Origin: Thermohalobaculum sp039180675
GTDB taxonomy: Bacteria > Pseudomonadota > Alphaproteobacteria > Rhodobacterales > Rhodobacteraceae
DNA: 64,000 nt
Assembly (NCBI GenBank): GCA_039180675.1
Contig: JBCDDC010000020.1
Location: 1 to 64,000, forward strand
Reading direction: 5' to 3'
In this document: positions 52,404-61,423 of the stretch, piece by piece
Position numbering within the stretch: the stretch's first letter is position 1
Layout of the letters: every line of letters starts with the position of its first letter
Translations under genes and position numbers: made by a program
Notes under the pieces: model-generated
What the model was told of the DNA's origin: nothing
Seen by the model: only the letters and a program-made list of their open reading frames with translations
Databases searched by the model: none

Positions 52404-53267
52404 CTAGTTTTCGACCTTGCCGTCCAAGGCCGCGAGTTTATCTGCCGCCCCCTGATAATGCTGCGGGTGAGAATCGACGGCGGCCGCGAAAAGCCCACGT
52501 GCGATCTTCGTCTCACCCTGGCGCGTGGCGATTACACCAAGATTGTTCAGGATCATCGCGCGCTCCTGATCGGTCATCGGCACCAGCGGCAGGGTAAAGT
52601 CACCCTGCATGCCCCGCACGATCGCGAGGTTATTCTTGGCGCTGAAGAGGCGAGAGTTGAATGATACTGCGCGTTTAAACGTCCTCTCAGCAGAATCGAG
52701 ATCGCCGCGCGCCATGTAGCTGACGCCCCAGTTATTGAGAACCTGATCAGGTTTCAGGGCCAGGGTTTCTGCTTTGGTGTAAGACGCATCCGCAGCTTCC
52801 CATTGCTCCTTGCTGTCAGCTATCATCGCCGAAAGGAGATGCCTGCGAGACTGGTTAAAGCCGGATGGAAGCTGCCTGCTCGCGCTCTCGGCGGCCTCCC
52901 ATTCACCGAGCCGGACTGCAACGAAACCGTATTCTAGCACATCGCTCGCCTGCGCCTGATCCAATGCGATTAGTTCTTCGTAGACACGGCTCGCTTCGGG
53001 GTAACGTTTCGCCCGCGCATAGGATATCGCAAGACCACGTCTGAAATCCGAGCGTTCCGGCTCGCGGGCGACCGCCGTCTCGAAATACTCGATGCTGAAC
53101 TCAGGGTCTCCCGATGTGAGCAGGAGATCATTCAACCCAGCGTCGTCGATCACCGTGTCTTTGAGAGGAGACGATCTGCTCTTGAGCTGATCGTTTTCGC
53201 ATGCCGCTATGATCAACAGCGACACGGCGGCGAGGAGCTTTGGCAAAGCTCTTTGCGTAGTGATCAT
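52404..53267 (-). CDS. TadD-like tetratricopeptide lipoprotein (second copy)
   Basis: A 287-residue lipoprotein. The signal sequence ends LLIIAACEND, with the lipobox cysteine near residue 23. The mature part consists of TPR units (for example FRRGLAISYARAKRYPEASRVYEELIAL near residue 75 and NNWGVSYMARGDLDSAERTFKRAVSF near 172). TadD acts as a pilotin/assembly lipoprotein for the Tad secretin. Its start overlaps the stop of the first TadD-like gene by 4 nt. Confidence 0.85.
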   Translation of the reverse strand: MITTQRALPKLLAAVSLLIIAACENDQLKSRSSPLKDTVIDDAGLNDLLLTSGDPEFSIEYFETAVAREPERSDFRRGLAISYARAKRYPEASRVYEELIALDQAQASDVLEYGFVAVRLGEWEAAESASRQLPSGFNQSRRHLLSAMIADSKEQWEAADASYTKAETLALKPDQVLNNWGVSYMARGDLDSAERTFKRAVSFNSRLFSAKNNLAIVRGMQGDFTLPLVPMTDQERAMILNNLGVIATRQGETKIARGLFAAAVDSHPQHYQGAADKLAALDGKVEN

Positions 53268-53875
53268 CCTTCAGACTCCTGCTCGTCTGGTGCCGTTAGG
53301 GCTTCTCTTGATTGAAGAAGGTACTCGCTACTGCCTATCCTAAGCAACTGGTGGTCGATTGGAACGCCAAACAGGCCATCATCTGCCTGCTTCACCGCCA
53401 ACTCGGCAAGGCGCAGATTATGTGCAGCCGTTTCGTTCGTGCCCGATGACAGGGCAAAGGCAAGTCGGAAGGCCTGTCGAGCCTCATGATAGTCCTTCTT
53501 TCGAAACAGCACGACGCCGAGATTGTTGTAGGCACTCTCAGATGTGTCCGAGAGTGCGACTGCGCGCCGGAAAAGCCGTTCTGCTTCGCCAAGCCGGTCC
53601 TGCGACTCTTCGATCATGCCCAGACCGATCAGGGCCTCCACATCGGCACCACCCTGGTTGATCGCTGACAGGAAATGAAAACGAGCGTCGCTGACGTTGC
53701 CGGCTTTCAGCGCGAGATGACCCTGCTCAACATGCTGCTCGGGCGAGGGCAAGCGCTTTGAAAGCGCCTGTGGCGCCAGCGGATCCTTCACACAGGCTGA
53801 TAGGGACAGAAGAACGGAAACCGCAAGAACACCCGTTCGTCTGAAAGTACTGTCGCGGGGTTGCGGTGTTCCCAT
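53264..53875 (-). CDS. tadD: TadD-like tetratricopeptide lipoprotein (first copy)
   Basis: A 203-residue lipoprotein with a signal sequence ending LLSLSAC (Cys near residue 28), followed by TPR-like helices: HVEQGHLALKAGNVSDARFHFLSAINQ, and SESAYNNLGVVLFRKKDYHEARQAFRLAFAL. GAGGG lies 5 nt before ATG 53875. It likely helps the secretin CpaC insert into the outer membrane. Two TadD-like genes in tandem are a feature of this cluster. Confidence 0.85.
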   Translation of the reverse strand: MGTPQPRDSTFRRTGVLAVSVLLSLSACVKDPLAPQALSKRLPSPEQHVEQGHLALKAGNVSDARFHFLSAINQGGADVEALIGLGMIEESQDRLGEAERLFRRAVALSDTSESAYNNLGVVLFRKKDYHEARQAFRLAFALSSGTNETAAHNLRLAELAVKQADDGLFGVPIDHQLLRIGSSEYLLQSREALTAPDEQESEG

Positions 53876-53891
53876 AGTGACCCTCTGGGGT

Positions 53892-54965
53892 CTATCCATT
53901 CAAGCCGGACAGCGAGCGGATGATCTGGATAAAGGACGGCCCGACCAGGATCAGGATAAGCGGCGGCACCGTAAACATCATCGTTCCGAGAGTCAGTTTC
54001 GTCGGCAGAACGTTCGCTTTCTCTTCTGCCCGCATCAGGCGTTTGTCGCGCATCTCAGCCGCATAGACACGAAGTGCCTGACTGACCGAAGTACCGAACG
54101 CTTGGCTCTGGATCAGCACGGTCACGAACGAACTGATATCGTTCACCGCGCAGCGTGATGCAAAATCCCGCAAGACCGCTGTGCGGTCCTTACCTGCCCG
54201 GAACTCATCGGTAACCACGCCTAGCTCCTCAGCGAGTGGTGAGGCCGAGAGTTTCATCTCCACGCCCACGCGCGCCATGGCCTGGTCAAGCGACTGGCCA
54301 CCCTCGATACATACCAGCATCATGTCCATCGCATCGGGGAAGGCGTTCTCGATCTCCTCGCGCCGCACTTCGATCTGACGCTTGACCCAGTAGATCGGCA
54401 AGAAATAGCCGGCCAGACCAAAGACACCCGCAAAGAGAAGCGCGACAACAGGATCCGGATCCTCGGGTCTGATGAGGAAGACGAAGACCGCCACCATCAT
54501 CAAAAGCACGCCCAGCCCGGCACGGGTGAAGAAGTAGATCCGGACCGCAGAGGCATCTTTGTAGCCCGCAGACCGCAGCATCTTGCGCGTGTCGCTTAGT
54601 TCTTTCTCATCGGTCGGCTCGAGATAATCGCCGAGCCCGGAAAGCTTCCCATCGTCGCCATCTACGCGCAGGGTAAGTAGATCATCGTCCCGCCGGGAGT
54701 CCGCAAACCCGAACCGCTCAAGCGGATCTTTCTTCTTTTTCAGAATGAATGGGAGCGTGATGAGAACGAATAGCACCCCAATGACGACGAGAGCGTAGAG
54801 CGGCGCGGCAGGACCGTAACTTTCGATCAGGGACGTCTCGAACTTCTCGAACAGACCCATTGCATCAGGAGATGCCTGGACCGGCGCCTCGGCCACCGGA
54901 GCGGTCCCAATCCCCTCCGCTGTCTCGGTCTCTGTCGTGACCTGATAGAAATACGCCTCACTCAT
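53892..54965 (-). CDS. tadC: Tad pilus inner-membrane platform protein TadC
   Basis: One of the two GspF-like platform proteins of the Tad machine. It has 357 residues, with membrane helices near 55-75, 145-165, 175-195 and at the C-terminus. The core FPDAMDMMLVCIEGGQSLDQAMARVG near residue 205 and the QSQAFGTSVSQALRVYAAEMRDKR stretch near 290 are typical. The N-terminal 35 residues before Met36 are low in complexity. ATG 54965 is preferred over Met36 for its nearby purine tract. It starts 1 nt after tadB. Confidence 0.92.
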   Translation of the reverse strand: MSEAYFYQVTTETETAEGIGTAPVAEAPVQASPDAMGLFEKFETSLIESYGPAAPLYALVVIGVLFVLITLPFILKKKKDPLERFGFADSRRDDDLLTLRVDGDDGKLSGLGDYLEPTDEKELSDTRKMLRSAGYKDASAVRIYFFTRAGLGVLLMMVAVFVFLIRPEDPDPVVALLFAGVFGLAGYFLPIYWVKRQIEVRREEIENAFPDAMDMMLVCIEGGQSLDQAMARVGVEMKLSASPLAEELGVVTDEFRAGKDRTAVLRDFASRCAVNDISSFVTVLIQSQAFGTSVSQALRVYAAEMRDKRLMRAEEKANVLPTKLTLGTMMFTVPPLILILVGPSFIQIIRSLSGLNG

Positions 54966-54966
54966 C

Positions 54967-55929
54967 TCACACCTTGATGTTGACCAGAGCGCGCATGAAC
55001 AGAATGTTGATCACGAGCAGGACGAAAGTTGCGATCGCGCCAGGTAGGAAGAGCGGGTGATCGGAGACGGAATCGTAGTAGTCGGGCTGCACCACCTGCA
55101 CCAGGAGGAGTGCGACGATCGGAAAGACCGAGAGAAACCAGCCTGACCAGCGCGCCTCAGCTGTGATCGCCTTTACCTTCCGGAACAGTTTGAAACGCGA
55201 CCGGATCACGCGGGACAATCCGTCGAGAACCTCAGCGAGATTACCACCGGATGTCGCTTGAATATTTATTGCAATGGCGAAGAACTTCAGATCCGGCACA
55301 GGGATCCGCTCTGCCAGCCGCTCCAAGGCATCGCTGAGTTGCATGCCATAGGTTGCCTCGTCGGCAATCAGGCCAAACTCGGTTCCGAGAGGATCTGCCA
55401 TCTCACGTGCAACAATCCCGACGGCTGACGTGATCGGATGCCCAACCCTGAGCGAGCGGACCATAAGGTCGAGCGCGTCCGGAAGTTGCTCCTCGAAGGT
55501 TGCAATGCGTTTGCGCGCCTTGCCTCTGAGCTGCAGATAAAGCGCGCAGTAGCCGACGATGATTGCGACCGCGATCCTGATCGGACCCGATGCGCTCGTG
55601 AAGAACGTCAGCAGGATGAAGGAAACGACGATCAATGCCATGAGCGAGACGGCCATCATCATCGGCGAAATCGATATGTTTGCCAGCCGCGCATGCTCAA
55701 GGAGCGGGCCCAGCACCGGTATACGCGAGATCTTCTTGCCGGTCTCGCGCTCGGAACGCAGGATCGAAAGAACCTCTTCCGCGTCCTTGCCTTCCTGCAG
55801 CAGCGCGAGGCGGCGGTTGACCTTCTTCTCGCGCTTCAGCGTCTTGCCAAAGGCGATCAGGTAGACGCCCTCGACCATCATGAGGACGCCGACGAAGATC
55901 AGCGCATAGATAATCGGCTGGAACAGCAT
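54967..55929 (-). CDS. tadB: Tad pilus inner-membrane platform protein TadB
   Basis: Partner of TadC. The 320-residue protein has helices at 3-23, about 92-130, and two near the C-terminus. The GspF core shows LPDALDLMVRSLRVGHPITSAVGIVA near residue 165 and INIQATSGGNLAEVLDGLSRVIR near residue 225. AAAGGGG precedes the ATG at about 12 nt. It follows cpaF after 21 bp and leads into tadC. Confidence 0.92.
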   Translation of the reverse strand: MLFQPIIYALIFVGVLMMVEGVYLIAFGKTLKREKKVNRRLALLQEGKDAEEVLSILRSERETGKKISRIPVLGPLLEHARLANISISPMMMAVSLMALIVVSFILLTFFTSASGPIRIAVAIIVGYCALYLQLRGKARKRIATFEEQLPDALDLMVRSLRVGHPITSAVGIVAREMADPLGTEFGLIADEATYGMQLSDALERLAERIPVPDLKFFAIAINIQATSGGNLAEVLDGLSRVIRSRFKLFRKVKAITAEARWSGWFLSVFPIVALLLVQVVQPDYYDSVSDHPLFLPGAIATFVLLVINILFMRALVNIKV

Positions 55930-55950
55930 GCGTCGTCAGCCCCTTTGCTG

Positions 55951-57444
55951 TCAGAGATCCGGACGGAAAAGGCTCGTCGGAACCTCGTAGCCCCACTGCT
56001 TGAACTTCTCAGTGTACTGCGAACGGATGCCCGTGGCGACATATCTTCCGTAGATTTTCCCCTTGGCGTCCGTGCCTTCACGATCGAACTTGAAAATCTC
56101 CTGCATCGTGATCACTTCGCCTTCCATCCCGACAACCTCCGAGATCGACATCATCCGGCGCTTCCCGTCCGACATCCGGCTGACCTGGACGATCAGATCG
56201 ATCGCCGAGGCGACGTTCGTCCGGACCGCTTTCAGCGGCAGCTCAATCCCGGCCATGCCGATCATATTTTCGATCCGGCCAAGCGCATCTCGCGGGCTGT
56301 TCGCGTGGATCGTCGTCATAGAACCATCGTGACCCGTGTTCATCGCCTGAAGCATGTCGATGACTTCTTCGCCACGACACTCCCCCACAATAATCCGGTC
56401 CGGGCGCATCCGGAGCGCGTTCTTCAGAAGGTCGCGGATGGTTACAGCACCGCTTCCCTCGATATTGGCGGGGCGGCTCTCCATCCGGCCGATATGTTCC
56501 TGCTGGAGCCGGAGTTCCGCTGTATCCTCGATCGTCACGATCCGCTCATCGTTCGAGATGAATGACGACAGCGCATTCAGAGTGGTCGTCTTACCAGAAC
56601 CCGTACCACCTGAGATCAGCACGTTCAGCCGGCAGCGGACGCAGGCGTGTAGGAAAAGCGCCATCTCTTCTGTGAAGGCGCCGCCCTCGATCAGCTTCTC
56701 GACCGTAAAGGGCGCCTTGGCAAATTTCCGGATTGAGAGAAGCGGGCCATCGACCGCACAGGGTGGCACCATCGCGTTGACACGGGAGCCATCGGCGAGA
56801 CGGGCGTCCACCCAGGGCTGGCTTTCATCGACCCGGCGTCCAACTGCCGCGACGATCTTATTGATCACCCGCATCAGGTGCGGGTTGTCCTTGAACTGCA
56901 CATCGCTGAGTTCAAGCTTACCGCCCCGTTCCACGTAGCATTGGTTGTAGGTGTTCACGAGGATGTCCGTTACCGACTCGTCTGCAATCAGCGGCTCAAG
57001 CGGACCCAGACCCGTGACCTCGTGAACCAGATCCTTGACCAGCTTTTCGAGTTCCTGACGGTTGAGAACCAGATCAGACTCGACCAGCTCCTCGCGGACG
57101 ATGTCGTGAATCTCCTGACGGAGCTCCGCCTCGGTCACTCTTTCGATGACCGAGAGGTTAAGGGTGTCCAGGAGCTTCGTGTGAAGATGCACTCGCAGGT
57201 CGAGGAGACGCTTGCGCCGTTTTGCATCATTGATCGCTTCGTCCGACATGGCCGCACGAACTGGCTGCGTACGGGATGCGATCAGTTCTTCCACATTCGT
57301 ATTCTTAGGTGCAGCGGGCACCTGCGCTTCCATCGTGGGTGCTTCTGCTGTAGCGGCCGGGCCGCGCTCTTCCGGCGCTGGGCTTGGCTCGGGTTTCTCG
57401 GCGGCGCGAGGGCCACTCTGTGTTTCACGGATCCGACGAAACAT
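55951..57444 (-). CDS. cpaF: Tad pilus secretion ATPase TadA/CpaF
   Basis: The cytoplasmic motor that powers pilin assembly. The 497 residues contain the Walker A LISGGTGSGKTTTLNAL near residue 285, the Asp box, the Walker B-like IIVGECRGEEVIDMLQAM near residue 360, and the His box region with TTIHANSPRDALGRIENM near 385. The first 80 residues are Pro/Ala-rich and disordered. GGAGGAG lies before the ATG. It is followed by tadB. Confidence 0.96.
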   Translation of the reverse strand: MFRRIRETQSGPRAAEKPEPSPAPEERGPAATAEAPTMEAQVPAAPKNTNVEELIASRTQPVRAAMSDEAINDAKRRKRLLDLRVHLHTKLLDTLNLSVIERVTEAELRQEIHDIVREELVESDLVLNRQELEKLVKDLVHEVTGLGPLEPLIADESVTDILVNTYNQCYVERGGKLELSDVQFKDNPHLMRVINKIVAAVGRRVDESQPWVDARLADGSRVNAMVPPCAVDGPLLSIRKFAKAPFTVEKLIEGGAFTEEMALFLHACVRCRLNVLISGGTGSGKTTTLNALSSFISNDERIVTIEDTAELRLQQEHIGRMESRPANIEGSGAVTIRDLLKNALRMRPDRIIVGECRGEEVIDMLQAMNTGHDGSMTTIHANSPRDALGRIENMIGMAGIELPLKAVRTNVASAIDLIVQVSRMSDGKRRMMSISEVVGMEGEVITMQEIFKFDREGTDAKGKIYGRYVATGIRSQYTEKFKQWGYEVPTSLFRPDL

Positions 57445-57478
57445 CTCGAACTCCTCCTGGGTTCAGAGCATCACTTTT

Positions 57479-58729
57479 TCAGCTCTTCTCCGGCGCTTTG
57501 GCCTCCACCTCCTCGGATGCAAGCACCTTCTGCGCGATCTTGGCGATTTCTCGCCGCAAGGGGTTGGTCTTGGCCGCTTCTGCGAGCGGCACACCCTGAT
57601 CGCATGCATTGATGACCTGCCGCCCACCATCCGGCAGCAGGAAAGAAAAATCGAGACCGAGCGATTCGGCGACTCGCTTCACCCGCGCCTTGCCCGACAG
57701 ATCTGTCAGGCCCGGTGCACGGTTGAGAAGGAAGACCAGTTTCTCCAGCCCCATATCCTCAGACTTCAGCGTTCGGATGAACCTGAACATGTTCTGCGCC
57801 GAGCGCATATCGATTTCCATGACCGCATGGAACTCGTCTGAGGCGTTATAGACCTGCTCGGACCAGCTCATGAGCGCCTGCGGCATATCGATGACCACAT
57901 AGTCGAACATATCACGCGCGTGGTTGATGATTGCGCCCACGTCGTTTGGCGAGACGATGTCGAGCGGCAAGGCATCGCGCGGGGCCGTCAGAACGTGAAG
58001 ACGGTCATTGTAGGTCGAAAGCGCCTGCGTCAAACCGGTCTGGTCAAGCGTCGACGCCTCTGAGACCAGCTCGTAAACAGCCTCGCGCCGCGGGACGTCG
58101 AGGAAGGTCGCGACCGATCCGTACTGGAAGTTGAAATCCATCAAAACAACACGGCGACCGTCGCGGCGGACGAGATTGGCAAGTTCCCAGCTCAAGTTCA
58201 CTGCGTAGGTGCTCGCACCGACGCCACCGGCTGCTCCATAGACGGTGAGGACCTTGCCTTTACGAACGACCTTTCCACCTGCAGTGGGGACCCCTCGACC
58301 CCCGCTCGCCCGAAGCAGCCGAATGCGGTTGATCGATTCGGCAAGAGCACCCTCGGGCTCCGGGTAAGGGGCGAATTCCGCAACGCCCTCCCGCAGGAGT
58401 TGGTGCATCGTGCGAGGAGAAACTTCGCCGCATACGAGCAGAACAAGCAATTCCGCCTCGCGCGCGAGGCGGACTAGCTGGGCAGAGGCCTCGACGGACT
58501 CCGGGTCGTCGGAGCCAAGTGTTACGATCGCTATCGTCCGCTCACTCTCGGCGCTTTCCAGAGCTTCAGGCGCCTCGTTTAGCGAGACCTCAAGCCATTG
58601 ATCGGCGCCAAACTCGACATCGAGTTCCTCAGCGAGCTGGTCGATCTCCGCAAACCCGTCCGCGAAGACCAGCGCTTCAGGGACGCTTTCCTCGGTCTCG
58701 CGTCTAAATGACAAGGCCATTCTGTTCAT
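57479..58729 (-). CDS. cpaE: Tad pilus localisation ATPase-like protein TadZ/CpaE
   Basis: A 416-residue protein with an N-terminal receiver-like domain (about 15-140) and a C-terminal MinD/ParA-like domain. The P-loop region reads GAAGGVGAST at residues 165-174, and it lacks both lysines of the normal deviant Walker A motif (KGGVGKST). The downstream RVVLMDFNFQYGSVATFLD and YVVIDMPQ match the family. TadZ proteins place the pilus at a cell pole; this version probably binds poorly or not at all to ATP. The ATG at 58729 was chosen as the first before the conserved part. Confidence 0.9.
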   Translation of the reverse strand: MNRMALSFRRETEESVPEALVFADGFAEIDQLAEELDVEFGADQWLEVSLNEAPEALESAESERTIAIVTLGSDDPESVEASAQLVRLAREAELLVLLVCGEVSPRTMHQLLREGVAEFAPYPEPEGALAESINRIRLLRASGGRGVPTAGGKVVRKGKVLTVYGAAGGVGASTYAVNLSWELANLVRRDGRRVVLMDFNFQYGSVATFLDVPRREAVYELVSEASTLDQTGLTQALSTYNDRLHVLTAPRDALPLDIVSPNDVGAIINHARDMFDYVVIDMPQALMSWSEQVYNASDEFHAVMEIDMRSAQNMFRFIRTLKSEDMGLEKLVFLLNRAPGLTDLSGKARVKRVAESLGLDFSFLLPDGGRQVINACDQGVPLAEAAKTNPLRREIAKIAQKVLASEEVEAKAPEKS

Positions 58730-58742
58730 GTCCGTTTCGTTC

Positions 58743-58985
58743 TCATTTGCTGGTGATTTTGCCAGAAGCGCACTGGGCACCTGCCAGAAGCGCGCTTTGC
58801 AGCGCGAGCACGAAACCGGAAAACACAGCAGTTGCGGAAAGATCAACCGAAGTCAGGTTTGGGTCAAGTGATCCGTACGTCGTAATCCGGAAGCCTGGGA
58901 AATGCGTCAATGCACACGCTGCTTCTGGCGCATACCGGTGACTCCAGACCGGCACAACCTTCGCATCGTCTGAGAATCGGCACAT
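58743..58985 (-). CDS. Small hypothetical protein in the Tad cluster
   Basis: An 80-residue frame in the gap between the OmpA lipoprotein and TadZ genes. GGAGG stands 8 nt before the ATG at 58985, an excellent ribosome-binding site. The C-terminal half has a hydrophobic run (LSATAVFSGFVLALQSALLAG) that might be a membrane helix. Three cysteines are present, and no domain is recognised. The frame opens earlier (59048) without a better start. The codon composition is weak, so it may be spurious. Confidence 0.45.
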   Translation of the reverse strand: MCRFSDDAKVVPVWSHRYAPEAACALTHFPGFRITTYGSLDPNLTSVDLSATAVFSGFVLALQSALLAGAQCASGKITSK

Positions 58986-59186
58986 CTCAACTACCTCCCG
59001 CTCTCGGCGACCCAATTGCCAATCGTCACCGACCGCACAGTCGATCATATCGCGTGTAATTTACGTGAACGGCGCGATTCCCGCCCAAGCACCACGAGTG
59101 TTACATTCCAGATATGGCACAATCTGGACAGCTATGTGGCCGAAGGGGTCCGCAATCAGGTTGCAGACCCCGAACTTGACAGGAAG

Positions 59187-59819
59187 TCAGCCCCCGACGT
59201 CCCCGGTCTCAGCCTCGTCGGCTGTAAAGCCGCCGCGCTGATAAATATCGTAGATCCGAGCGGCGACCTCACCGTCCAGCCCGTCACCCACGTATCCGCG
59301 CTCAAAACCAGCTACCGTCGTAACGGTACGGCGGTTGCGCAATTCGCGATCTTCGGTCTGCACAACAGGTTCCGACTCGCCTTTCGACTCGACGGCATCG
59401 AGACGCTTACGACTGATGCCCTTGCGCGACAGGTAAGCAACCACAGACCGCGCTCGGCGAAGGCCAAGCCCGTCATTGTACCGCTCGCTGCCGACCAGAT
59501 CGGTATGGCCGATGACAGTCATCCGCACGCCTGGATGCTCTTTGAGCCATTTCACCTGCGTGTCGAGAGCCCTTCGCGCAGCACGGTCCAGGCTGGACCT
59601 GTCAAACTCAAAGTTCACTGTGTCCTGTGTCTCGGCAGCGAAGTCGATTGCCAGGTTGCGCAGGCGTGCTTCTGGATCACCATAAGCAATCTGCGTGAAG
59701 TTGTTTTGGTTAACAGCGGTGCCGTAAACAGAGAGTTCGGGGGAGACCCCGGCTTCTTGGGTGCAGGCGCTCATCAGAAAACCGCCTGCAAGGATGATCG
59801 AGAACTTTAGGTAGCGCAT
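59187..59819 (-). CDS. OmpA-domain lipoprotein of the Tad cluster
   Basis: A 210-residue lipoprotein with the signal sequence ending GGFLMSAC (Cys near residue 19). The OmpA-type domain follows: VNFEFDRSSLDRAARRAL near 72, VRMTVIGHTDLVGSERYNDGLGLRRARSV near 100. It likely sits in the outer membrane and binds peptidoglycan, in the position where other Tad loci have CpaD. GGTGGAG precedes the ATG at 59819. It lies 4 nt downstream of the secretin gene. Confidence 0.88.
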   Translation of the reverse strand: MRYLKFSIILAGGFLMSACTQEAGVSPELSVYGTAVNQNNFTQIAYGDPEARLRNLAIDFAAETQDTVNFEFDRSSLDRAARRALDTQVKWLKEHPGVRMTVIGHTDLVGSERYNDGLGLRRARSVVAYLSRKGISRKRLDAVESKGESEPVVQTEDRELRNRRTVTTVAGFERGYVGDGLDGEVAARIYDIYQRGGFTADEAETGDVGG

Positions 59820-59823
59820 TTTA

Positions 59824-61266
59824 TCACTCCACCACATATCCATAGTCTCCATCAAACCCCTGGCCGGCAACTTGGCGGCCAGCAGGCGTTAGAACCTCGG
59901 TCTTGCCAAAGAAGAACAAGTCGAACTCATTCGGTATGCCTATGCGGTCAGTTGGCAAAGACAGCTCATTTTCATCATCTACAGGGACGACCAGGCTCGC
60001 GGTGATGACAATCACGAACTCGCTGTCCCCGCGGGTGAATGAAGTCGAACGGAAGAGCGGTCCAAGGACCGGCAGATCGCCAAGCAACGGCACTTGATCG
60101 ATCGTGTCGGTGAATGAGTTCTCAATCAGGCCGGCGATCGCAAAGCTCTGGCCGTCACGTAGCTCAACCACTGTGGTTGCGCGCTGAGTGTCAAAACCAA
60201 AAACCGTTACTCCTTCGACATCTGATGTGACCCCCGGATCAACGGAAGAGACCTCCGCCGACAGCGAAATGTTTATGAGATCTTCATCGACGACCGTGGG
60301 CACGAAGTTCAAGCTTACGCCAACATTCTTAAATTCGACAGAAACCGTACCGTTGTCCGAGTTGACTGTCGGAATTGGAACCTCTCCACCAACCAGCAGC
60401 GACGCCTCTTCGCCAGACAGAGCCACGATGTTCGGCTCCGCCAGACTCCGCGCGAAGCCCTTCGACTCAAGTGCGTTGATCCTTAGATCGAAAAGGAAGC
60501 TGTCAGTAATCGAGAAAAGCGCGCCAAGGCTGCCAAATCCGACGATCGGATCGAACAATGTGCCGATACTTGGGCCGCCAAGATTCCCGGGAGTTGGACG
60601 AAGAGCCTCCTCAGCCGTATCTAACTGATCGCCGGTGGTCCCATCGAAGGCCGCATTTCCAGATGTAGCGCGGAACTGAGTGCTTATTCCCAGATCTTTT
60701 GCGGCGTCCCGGTCTACCTCGGCGATCTTTGCGCGCAGATTGACCTGTTGAGTGCCGCCAACCGTCATCATGTTTGTGACTGCATTGCCCGAGTAGGCTC
60801 GTGCGAGTGCCATTGCCTTGTCGATCTTTGCTTTGCCGGAGACCACGCCTGAGAGCACAAGACCGCCACCAGCAGTTCGCACCTCAATGGGCTCGCCGGG
60901 AAGAAGCGTGGTCAAGCGAGCTTTGAGTTCGCCTAAATCGGGCTGCACGCGGATCAGAACGTTCGTGATTAGCCGTCCGCCCTCTCCGAGCAGCGTCAGT
61001 GTTGTAGCACCGCGCGCTCGGCCAAAGATATAAAGTGAGCGATCGGACAGCGGCGATACATCCGCAATCTCTGGCTGAGCAACCGAGACCTCGGTAAAGG
61101 CTTCAGCGCTGTCAATGACCACAGCCCGATTGATCAGTACCGAGATGTCGTTGGACGCAAGCCCACGGGCGACGCGAAGCACGCTTTGAGCGCTCGCCTC
61201 CGTGGCAACGATGGCGTTGGACGCCATAATCGCAACTGCTGTGAGACAAATCCCCAAGTATCTCAT
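59824..61266 (-). CDS. cpaC: Tad pilus secretin CpaC/RcpA
   Basis: The outer-membrane channel for the pilus. The 480-residue protein has a signal peptide (residues 1-27, ending ASAQS). The N-terminal domain carries BON-like TVSGKAKIDKA-type strands (VVSGKAKIDKAMALA). The secretin domain shows ALESKGFARSLAEPNIVALSGEEASLLVGGEVPIP, with VPLLGDLPVLGPLFRS near the C-terminus. ATG 61266 is preceded by AAGGA. It is separated from cpaB by 157 bp, which may hold an internal promoter. Confidence 0.94.
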   Translation of the reverse strand: MRYLGICLTAVAIMASNAIVATEASAQSVLRVARGLASNDISVLINRAVVIDSAEAFTEVSVAQPEIADVSPLSDRSLYIFGRARGATTLTLLGEGGRLITNVLIRVQPDLGELKARLTTLLPGEPIEVRTAGGGLVLSGVVSGKAKIDKAMALARAYSGNAVTNMMTVGGTQQVNLRAKIAEVDRDAAKDLGISTQFRATSGNAAFDGTTGDQLDTAEEALRPTPGNLGGPSIGTLFDPIVGFGSLGALFSITDSFLFDLRINALESKGFARSLAEPNIVALSGEEASLLVGGEVPIPTVNSDNGTVSVEFKNVGVSLNFVPTVVDEDLINISLSAEVSSVDPGVTSDVEGVTVFGFDTQRATTVVELRDGQSFAIAGLIENSFTDTIDQVPLLGDLPVLGPLFRSTSFTRGDSEFVIVITASLVVPVDDENELSLPTDRIGIPNEFDLFFFGKTEVLTPAGRQVAGQGFDGDYGYVVE

Positions 61267-61423
61267 GACGATAGGTCCTTTTTGGTTTCCCCCTAGGAGC
61301 CGCTTGGGAAGCGGTCCGACGATGCACGAAAAGCCATCCAGACGCATAAGAACCTTAAACGGTCCGAAAATCAATATCTTATGAAGCGTAGCTGACTATC
61401 AGCTTAAGACTGCTAAAAGCCCG

